Below, in pieces: positions 51,021-60,100 of a DNA stretch of 64,000 nt. The DNA is taken from positions 251,520-315,519 of the forward strand of contig CAJNDS010002430.1 of NCBI GenBank assembly GCA_905221605.1, written 5' to 3'. Positions within the stretch are counted from its first letter, which is position 1; every line of letters begins with the position of its first letter. Below the pieces are notes generated by a model that made no database searches, was not told the DNA's origin, and was given only the letters and a program-made list of their open reading frames with translations. The stretch is from Symbiodinium natans. Its lineage: Eukaryota; Sar; Dinophyceae; Suessiales; Symbiodiniaceae. The position numbers were made by a program, and so were the translations under genes.

Positions 51021-51108
51021 CGAGCGTCGACCAAGATGACCTGAAAGATGAGCTGGAACTGCGCGCGGTTCGAGACTTCCGGCTGGAGCGAATCTCGTCC
51101 GCTGAGTG
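51021..51108 (+). CDS. GBP3 exon: acidic DQDDLKDELELR segment
   Basis: The reading SVDQDDLKDELELRAVRDF, then RLERISSAEWA, corresponds to the first shared exon of GBP1 and GBP2. Confidence 0.68.
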
Positions 51109-54100
51109 GGCGCTTTGGCCGCATTCAACGGCCACTAGTCTTGCTTAAAGGTTAGGGCGTTTGTCCACAAAGTTCTCGGCAAGCGTCCGCTCTTCTGCGG
51201 AGCTTGACAAAAACTCGTGCTTAGGGTTTCGGGAACCAGCGAAAGACTTTAGGATGAAGGGAGGCAGCGGCCCTTGCAGCTGAGGAGGTCTTCGCATCAT
51301 GTCCCTTACCGGAGGGCCTGGAGGTGAATGGGGTGCGGGGCACTTTGCAGATGGAAGCGCAGGAAGCCTCCCCGAAGAAGCGCTTTGAGCGGCCGGAAGG
51401 CTTGGCGCCGCCGGCCGCCGGGGCCGTGCGCGTCTTTGGGTCCCCGGAGGACTACGTTGACATCCCGTTTCAGCCGGGGGATCGCATGGCGGAGGTCTAC
51501 AAAGCTGCACGCGAGAGGAGCCCCGGCTGCATCCTCGCTGAGCTCCCGAATTGTCGCGAGGCCCTGTTGCCTGGCGATCGAGCGAACTGCTGCGAGCTCT
51601 TAGCCGTGACGCCCAAGTCTCTGCCTCTGGTGCTGCCAGTCCAGTTTCAGGTGACCCTGGGTGACGCAGGTGAGAGGGAGGTGGACCTTGCTTTGCTGAA
51701 GCACTTGCTGTGCGAGATGTTGGGCGAGTACAATTACCACCTCAGAGATGAGACTGCGCATTTTGTGCACAAGACGGAGACTCCTGGAAAGACAAAGCTC
51801 GTCGTGCTGAGTTCGGCCGTAGAACGCCTGGACGCCCTCGTGAACCACAGGAAGATGTCCTTCTTGAGCGTCGTCGGCAAGCCCCGGGAGGGAAAGAGCA
51901 CGTTGCTGGAGCTCATGCGCCGGCATTGCAGCGAATGCGATGGAGGAGCGCTTTTCAAGTGCTCTGACGCCACGGGGAAGGCGTGCACGAAGGGGCTGTG
52001 GGTCTCCATGCAGCCTTTGACGGCCCCTGGTGCCCTGAACAGGGACACGGCCCTGCTCTTCCTGGATTCCGAGGGCCTTTTTGCCGAAGACGGCACGGAC
52101 CCGGACTACTTTGTGAGGCTCTTCACCATCGCCTGTGTCCTGTCCAGTGTCATGATCCTGAACAACAAGATCAGCAACACCGTGGATGAAGGCTTCAAGG
52201 CACCCCTGTATCGCCTGGCATTGCAGTACAAGAGCTTCTTCGACCAGAACGAGTGGATTGCGAAACACCAGCCGAAAGTCCTCTACTTGGCAAGGGACTG
52301 GAACTCTCTTCAGAACCTCGACGAGGACCAAGCGGCGTGGGATGAGGCTTCCGGCCGGCTGTCCAACCGAAAGAGTGATCTGCGGGACAGCATGCAGTTC
52401 ATCAGCGACGCCTTCGGGACGGTTTCCTTCGGCACGCTCCCCAGCCCTGTTCCTGGCGTCAACAAGGAGGACGTTGTGTCCAAGGTCCTTGAAGTAGGCT
52501 TCCGGGACAAGCTGGGTGCAATCCTTGCAAAGCACGTCTGGCCAAACTTGTCACCCAAGCAGTTCGAGTCGGACGGCAGAACTTGCTTCCTGAAGGGCTC
52601 CGAGCAGTTGCTGGAGCTTCTGCAAGACACAGTCAAGGCCGTTTCGACAGAAAGCCTGCCCTGGCATTCAACTCTGCAAAAACTCAGGGAGAAGGCGGCG
52701 CTGGAATGGCTGGACGAAGAGGTGCAGAAGCTGACTGCAGAGACCGGGTTGTTGTTAGGGAAGAGATTTGACATTCAGTTCACACAGTAGGAAACCAGAA
52801 TCTTTGCCATGTCACTTTTTAGGATAACTTATTTCTCCTAAAAAGCAATGTTAGGCAAAGACCATGGCTTTCAATCTATGCTCATGCAGCCCAGGATATC
52901 GAGCAGCATTTCAACTACGTGGAGGCGCAGGCCCGTCCGGGTGCCTTGGAGGACGGGGTTTGCACAAGGTATAGGAACCCCTATATTAGCTCATGGAATG
53001 AGATCCTCCGATAGTCAGAACGTACAGTTATCCCCATGCTATGCAAGAACCGGAGCCCTAAACCCTGAACCCTGAACACTAAGCCCGAAACCTCGAACCC
53101 TAAAGCCTGAACCTCTACAGGATCTGAGAGAGGCGGTGCAGAGAGTGAAGCGTGGCGAGCATGAGATGCTCCAAAGGACGACGGTCAATGGTGAGCCCTG
53201 CATCTGGGCCTTTTTCTGAGTTCTGCTTTTACTTTCTTGGGCTTAGGGTTTTGGAATGGGGCGGGCGTTTAGGGGTTCAGGCTTAGGGTTTAGGGTGTAG
53301 AATGGCTATCGGGCCATAATCGATGTTTGTTTCACCAGGCGGTTAGAAGTTGAGATACCAAGTTCTCGTATTAGTGGCTGCCGACATGTACCGGCTGGCA
53401 TCTTTCATTGCATGCGCATGCATTGTGTTGCATCAAATGATTCTTGCGTTATTCGTTTACATTGCCTTGCTTCTACGTTACAGAAGGAGACATGCATTTT
53501 GCAGGTTCAAGGTTACTCACCAGATTTTCATTGCACATTCACATTCGTATAGATGAATAGATAGAGATCGATCTCGACAAACTCCGGGCTCGGGGAACAC
53601 TTTGCAGGGCTTTAAATTGAGGACATTGGGGTTGAGGGTTTCAGGTGTAGGGTTTTCAGGTTTACAGGCTTAGGCCGGGTAGGGATTCAGGGTCTTCTGA
53701 TTTTGGGTTTTTCGAGGAGGCGCCCTAAGCCGAAGCCCCACGCCCTCGGTCGAGTCCCTCGTTTCATGCGTGGTTCGAGGCATGAGGGTCTTGGGCCCAC
53801 TTGAAGAGCTTCGGGGCTTCATCAAGGACGTCCCGGTTGAGGCCGTCCGGCGCCTCGCTTCATTTGCTTTGGGGGGGAGTTTGGGGGGGGGGGGGGGGCT
53901 TTAAACCCCGCTGCTTAAACCCTCAACGCCTATAAGCCTGCCCCTTTAAACCCCTACAAACCCCTATAAACCCCGAACCCCATGAACCCTTAATCTCTAA
54001 AGCCCTAAACTCGCCTTACAAAAAGTGGTGCCACGCTTCTGGTCGAGACCCCCAGAAGAGCGACAGCCTGAGACGTTTGGGGTTTAGGGTTTAGGGTTTA

Positions 54101-57100
54101 GGGTTTAGGGTTTAGGGTTTAGGGTTTAGGGCTCAGTGAGACTGCAAGGATTCTGCCCTTCAAGATCCAAGATCTGACGCAGCAGATCTCCGAGCGCAGC
54201 AGCAGCTATGAAGCCCCAGCAGTACCTTTTGAAGCCTTTCTCGGTTCTGGGTTTAGGGCTTAGGGTTTAGGGTTTAGGGTTTAGGGGCTTTGCTGCAAAC
54301 TCCAAAAGGGTTCCCTGATTGAGCCCTCTACCCCAAATCTGGCTAGGTGGGCTGTCACAAGATGCGTCGCACGAGCTGCCTGCAGGAATAGCGGCGCCTT
54401 GACCTGGACCAACCGGTTCGTTGTCAGGCGTTTAGGGACCTAGCAATTACAAGGTTTCTCATGCAGTCCTGAGAGGAACGCAGAGGCCCAAGGTCTCCCA
54501 AGAACCAGGAAGCTGAGTTTGGATCGTCTTTGCTGAGTTTTCTCTGGCTTTCTCTGAAACAGAGGCCAAGCATCTGAAGTCGGCCTCGGACAAGCACGTG
54601 CAGCCTTTGCTGGACGCAGCACGCTCCCTTTGCCAGTGCTGCGCAGACGTGGAGATCCGGCGCCCTGATTGCAAGGGCAGTCTCTTTCCTTTTCTTCATC
54701 TTTTTCGCCCCTCTTTCCCTCGCATTCCATGTGGCCCTGTGTTACTCGGCTTTGGTTCATTTTTTCCCTTTGGCTCTTGAATCTTGCAAAAGGAGTCCCT
54801 TGCCAGACTCCACAGCCTCATTGACTCATTGCTCTTTTGCTCTCACACTCTCACTCTTTCAGTCTCTCAGTCTCTCACTCCCGCACTCTCTCACTCTCTC
54901 AGTCTCTCTTACTCCCCCGGTCTCTCACTCTCTCAGTCTCTCGTATTCCCCCGGTCTCTCACTCTCTCTACTCTCTCTACTTTCTCACTCTCCCTCTCTC
55001 TCTCTCTCACTTTCTCACTGAGGATCATTCACCACTCTTTGTCCATCCATCCCTTCCTCTCTTCTCTTTCCCTGTCTCACACAGTGAATAGGCTTGGGAC
55101 TTTCAGGTACCGCCTGAACGCCTTCGAGGCAGCAGCCCGAAAGGTTGAGCGGGCAGATGCCTTGCAGCAGCTTGCGGCGGAGGAGCGACAGCAGCTCCGA
55201 CGGCTCTCAGAGGAATATGTGTTTGCAGAGGACGCCTGGGTGGGAGCCGAAGCACGCCTGGAGGAGACGGCCTCAGGAATCCTAGAGATGCCAGCTTCGA
55301 TTGTCCACAAGGAAGTGGAGAAATGGCTCGGGCGCAAGCTCGCGGGCTCGGCAGGCGTCCCATGGCAAGAAGCCCTGAGGCAGTCCGATGGTGAGCAGCT
55401 CTTCACGCTGTCCGTGCACGACGTGGAGAAGGAGGGGCTCCCCAGCATCTGGCACGAGTATGTTTTCAAGTCCGGGGGGATGCCGGCGCTCTGCCAGCAT
55501 CTCCCAGAGCCCGAGATCGCCGAGCTGCTGAAGGCGGAGCTCGCCTCGCTCCAGGGACACGTGCAAGAAGAGCGTGCCAGGCGACTGGAGGAGCCTCGGG
55601 GGACCACATGAGCCCTCTACTTTGGGGTCATACACCCTCTGCCCCTATGCTACTTTAACACCCCTACTACCGGTCTATGGACCATAAACCCTTTTAGGTT
55701 CCCTTGAGTCCCCCTAAGGAAGGGAGCAAATCCATGGCCTCCTGGCTGGAGCCCTTCGGAGTCGATGCAGTCGGGCCTTGCAGGTCCATCTTGGAGGCCC
55801 TGGAGCACGGCGGGCATGGTGGCTTCGAGGAGGATCTTATGCAGCTCCTCTACAATGGCAATGCAGCCAGGTCGGCCCTTGGGACACTCTTTGTGGTTTT
55901 GGCGTTTTTTTTGGGTTCGGAGGGCACCGTTTTCAGGAATAGTTCTCGGAGGCGGCCCCAAGCCCCGAACCCCAAACCCAACCGAGGCGACGAAGGCAGA
56001 GCTGCTGCGACGTATCGACGAAGTCTCCGACACGCTCACCCAGAATGCCGCTCCCCAAGCGAGCGTGCTGGGGCACGAGCGGGCCAGAGCAGCTCCTTGG
56101 AGCACCTTGTTGCCTAGCCTAAGTTCTACATCCTAAGCCCCCTAAACCCCAAAACTCCCCTAAATTCTACACGTCTTCAGCCCCTCAGCCCCCCCAAACC
56201 CTAAATCCAACTCCTCAACCCCATCATTCCGACGCCCCAAATCGGCTCCTGGCGAGGCGAAGCAGGCCATGACGTCGGCCTTACAGTGCTTGCAAGAGGT
56301 CTCCTTCAGAGGCTATCAGCTGGCAGTTCCCACGGAAAGACTGGATCAGCTCCGGGATGCTTTGCAGTGAGGGAGAGGCCCAGAAAGACCTTCCAAGATG
56401 GGCCTTGCGGGTGTTTTTAGGGGTGTCAGGGCGGTTATGGGATTTTCGTTTTGGGGGATTAAAGTTTCAGTCAAGAGGCTTTCCAGGGACCTAAGATTGC
56501 AAAGGCTCAGAAGATTTACTGCTACTATCAGCTTATTCCCAGAATGGATACTCGCCTTATCATCACTACTGTTGTTGTGCCATCTTTGGTTGCTATTCAG
56601 GGAAGATTTACCGCTCCTCACAAGGGCGTTGGTACTCGTATCGACACCCTTCACGGACCATCGCGTGCTGATATGTTTGGCAACATGGGCTGCTGCCGAG
56701 TCTGTCGGTTTTCAGCATGTCGGTTCCAGAGGGTGTTAAGACGATGGACTGCGGAGACATTGCAGGGGCGGCCCACTAAGGAAACGCTCCAGAACGTGGG
56801 CATCGACGCTTTTCGCTTGGAGCCGCTGCAGTTGGACAGCCGCTGCTGTGTCAAGGTCATCTGGACCTTCCTTTAACCTATTTCAGCACAATTTGTACTT
56901 AGAGTTTAGGGTTTAGGGTTTAGAGAAGTTTTCCATAAGAACCTGTATTCAGAAACTTTTGTCAGAGGTCCTTATTGCCTCCGCATCCTTGGACACCCCG
57001 CATTTGTAAACTGGGTTCTGTTAAGGAATTTTGAAATACAGTTGCCACAGTAGGCCACCTTATCCGTTGTATATCCGTTTCATGGTAGTGTAGATTCAGT

Positions 57101-60100
57101 TCCTTCAGCACAACCAGTCAACCAGTTCTATTCTTTGGAGATCAGAAAGTGACAAGGTCGTCTTGTCTGCGACTGCAGACATTGCGAAGTTGGCCAATCT
57201 GAGCCGTAGCATGCGGATGTTCAAGGAGCTTGGCCTTTTCTTGCCGGCTCCGCAGTGGAAGTCCAAGCACCTTGTTCCTGCTCTGGCTTGGGTTCGTTGG
57301 TTGCCATGTGTGATGCGATCCGCCCTTATTCTTTGGCTTCTCTGCGTAGCTTGGTCTAAGGTACAGCGCGGAAGCATGCAAGAGCGAAAGGTGGAAAGGC
57401 CACGTAGGCCTGCACAGCAGAACGGAGGATGAAGATTTCATTCACTACAAGGACCACCTGCAAATCTAAAGGGGCCATTCCCCCTCTTAGAATTTCCTCC
57501 GCTTGCCAGGAGACCTTTGAGGACTACTGGTTGTCAGAGTACGTGGATGAAGACATGAAGGTGTTCCACGTGGGTGGCACGGAGGTCGCACTTCGCTGTT
57601 GCTTCCGCTTGGTCCTCTTTCCAGTCTCTTCACTGGCCGATGCCGAAGCCCTGTACCAGAGTTTCTTCGGGGTAGACTGGGGTGCTGCCATCCGTTCGAC
57701 CATCCTTCTTGGCCCCACGGACAACCAGATGGCAATCGGGGAGGTTGAGGCTGGCAGGCTGATGCGCCAGCAGTTCCAGACTCCTCAGCAGCTGACCCGG
57801 GGTTGCTGTTAAGGAAGTTGCACGTTAAATTGATGCCATGTTGGGCTAAAAAAAGTAGATGGTGTGGCTTCCTTTATTCTTGGTAGCCTGACTTACGTCC
57901 CTCGACTGCGTTTACAGCCCAGGACCTGCAAGGTTGGGGAGCGACACCTCCTCGCCATCGCCTGGGCAGGTGCTGGTGAGTGGCTCTGGCCCTCCGTTCC
58001 GCCAGCGGCCGTGCAAGCCGCATGGGAAGAGGCACAGAAGAGGTTTTAGGGTTCAGGGTTTAGGGTTTAAGGTTTAGGGACCGTACAATCCTTAAACCCG
58101 AAGAGGGTAGGGTAGGAGGGTAGGGCTCAGAGAGGTGTGCAGTCAATGGCTCGCCTCAGCCGGCTTCCCATGAATCCTCACAGCTTTCCTTCCGAAATGG
58201 GGTGGAGCTAAACCCCAAAAATTCTGAACCCCAAGGCTCTTTGGGGCTTTCTACCTATATAGCATATGTATTCCTTCTGCGGCAGGCCAAAGACGCCCTT
58301 CAGGCTGCAGAGGCTCATCGCAAGGTTTAGGGTTATGACTTCTTACACAAGAGCTTCGGATTCATGGGTCAGGGGTGTAGAAGCCGCAGATTCGCGAAGC
58401 CGGACTCTACTTCTGCCGGTCCCCTGAGGAAGCCGGGTTTAGGGAGTTTAGGGTTGGGGGTTTTGGGTTGTATGTTGTAAGTTGGAGTCCTCAAGATCGG
58501 TTTCTCAGAGCGAAGACGCACACAAGAGGCCGCCGAGGCAGCTCGCAGGGAGGAGGTGGGCACTGTGTAGTTGAATTACGCGCTTCCTGCGTGATGACGA
58601 ACAGCCTGTGCAGATTCTCCGACCTCGCTTGTGGTAGCACGGGGTGGCATCGGTGTCCTAATGGGAGAGCAAGTGGGCGAATCACCATGCTATAGTTTTG
58701 GGCATCTGAATCAGTTCCTCCGCTGGCTGTGCACGGGGAGATTGAAACCCAGGTCTTAGGTGTAGCTTGCTGAGTCTTTCCCTTTGCATTAATTCTGGTA
58801 CAACCAGAACTGTAAGTCAAGGTTGCGCAAGTAATGTTGCTGATAGGTGCTATTGACCACAGAGGCAGAGAGAGAGGTCTGTTCTAAGTTGTCACGCATC
58901 GCCTTGCATTCTGGGAGGAGCAGAGACGCGCCCAAGAGGCTGCCGCTGCCGAAGCAGCTCGCAGGGAGGAGGTGGGATCTTGGTTCATCTCGGTGCTCTG
59001 TTCTTCTGGCGTTCAGTCGACGTCAAATATCGTTGATCTGACTTACGCACTTTCAAACGCAAGCTTGGGTTCCAAGTTGCCACGCATCTCCTTGCATTCT
59101 GGGAGGAGCAGGGACGCGCCCAAGAGGCTGCCGCTGCCGAAGCAGCTCGCAGGGAGGAGGTGGGATCTTGGTTCATCTCGGTGCTCTGTTCTTCTGGCAT
59201 TCAGTCGACGTCAAATATCGTTGATGTGACTTACGCGCTTTCAAACGCAAGCTTGGGTTCCAAGTTGCCTCGCATCTGCTTGCATTCTGGGAGGAGCAGA
59301 GACGCGCCCAAGAGGCTGCCGCTGCCGAAGCAGCTCGCAGGGAGGAGGTGGGATCTTGGCTCATCTCGGTGCTCTGTGCTTCTGGCGTTCAGTCGACGTC
59401 AAATATCGTTGATCTGACTTTCGCGCTTTCAAACGCAAGCTTGGGTTCCAAGTTGCCACGCATCTCCTTGCATTCTGCGAGGAGCAAAGACGCGCCCAAG
59501 AGGCTGCCGCTGCCGAAGCAGCTCGCAGGGAGGAGGTGGGATCTTGGTTCATCTCGGTGCTCTGTGGCTCTGTTGTTCTGGCGTTCACGATACTCAAGTC
59601 ATGATCTTTTTGTGAAAGCGCGCTTCGAAAAACCACCACCTCCCCAAGCAGAATACCTGAATTTCCCGGCCTATGTCTGGCACGTTTTCTTTAAGGCAGG
59701 AAGGTTCTGTCTGATCTGCCGTGGGTTTCCATATGGGTTTCCGACGAGCATTTTTCAACCGGAGTAGCGGCAAGCAGCGTGTTTGGGTCGACACGGTTCG
59801 TGAACAGTTGAGGTGGCGCAATACCGAGAGGAAGAGCTCAACGCTCTGCACAAGTTTTTGCACGCACAGCACAAATCCGAGTCTCAGTTTGGCCTATACT
59901 CGGCCAGCTCAGAAAAGTGTGACCCTTGGGCTAAGCCTATACAGCAGCCGCAGCAACAGAACATCTTAAATTCATACGTTGCGCATTCTGACATGACGAC
60001 GCCCGCAGACTGCCGACCCCAAGACCAGGTCGCCCCGCACTGCAACAGGTTTTTTCAGACCCCGGGCCGAAAGGATGTCCCAATAGCCAGTTCAGGAGGA

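Larger units (their letters stand above)
58860..59560 (+). repeat. 188-bp tandem repeat, each unit carrying a 54-bp mini-exon
   Basis: Four units spaced exactly 188 bp apart, with exon cores at 58918-58971, 59106-59159, 59294-59347 and 59482-59535. Units differ at only a few positions. Each contains an acceptor gggag (gcgag in the last), 18 codons (EQRRAQEAAAAEAARREE), and the donor GAGGAG|GTGGGATCTT. Every exon is a multiple of three, so inclusion or skipping keeps frame. Confidence 0.9.

Noticed and set aside
54784-55100. Ser/Leu-rich N-terminus joined to the GBP3 helical exon
   Set aside because: Translation of the CT satellite in the intron; the acceptor tttcag|GTACC at 55107, shared with GBP2, marks the true exon start.
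58860-59560. Serial 85-residue protein RDAPKRLPLPKQLAGRRW
   Set aside because: Alternative frame of the 188-bp repeat; the coiled-coil frame with conserved splice sites explains the conservation and matches GBP1.
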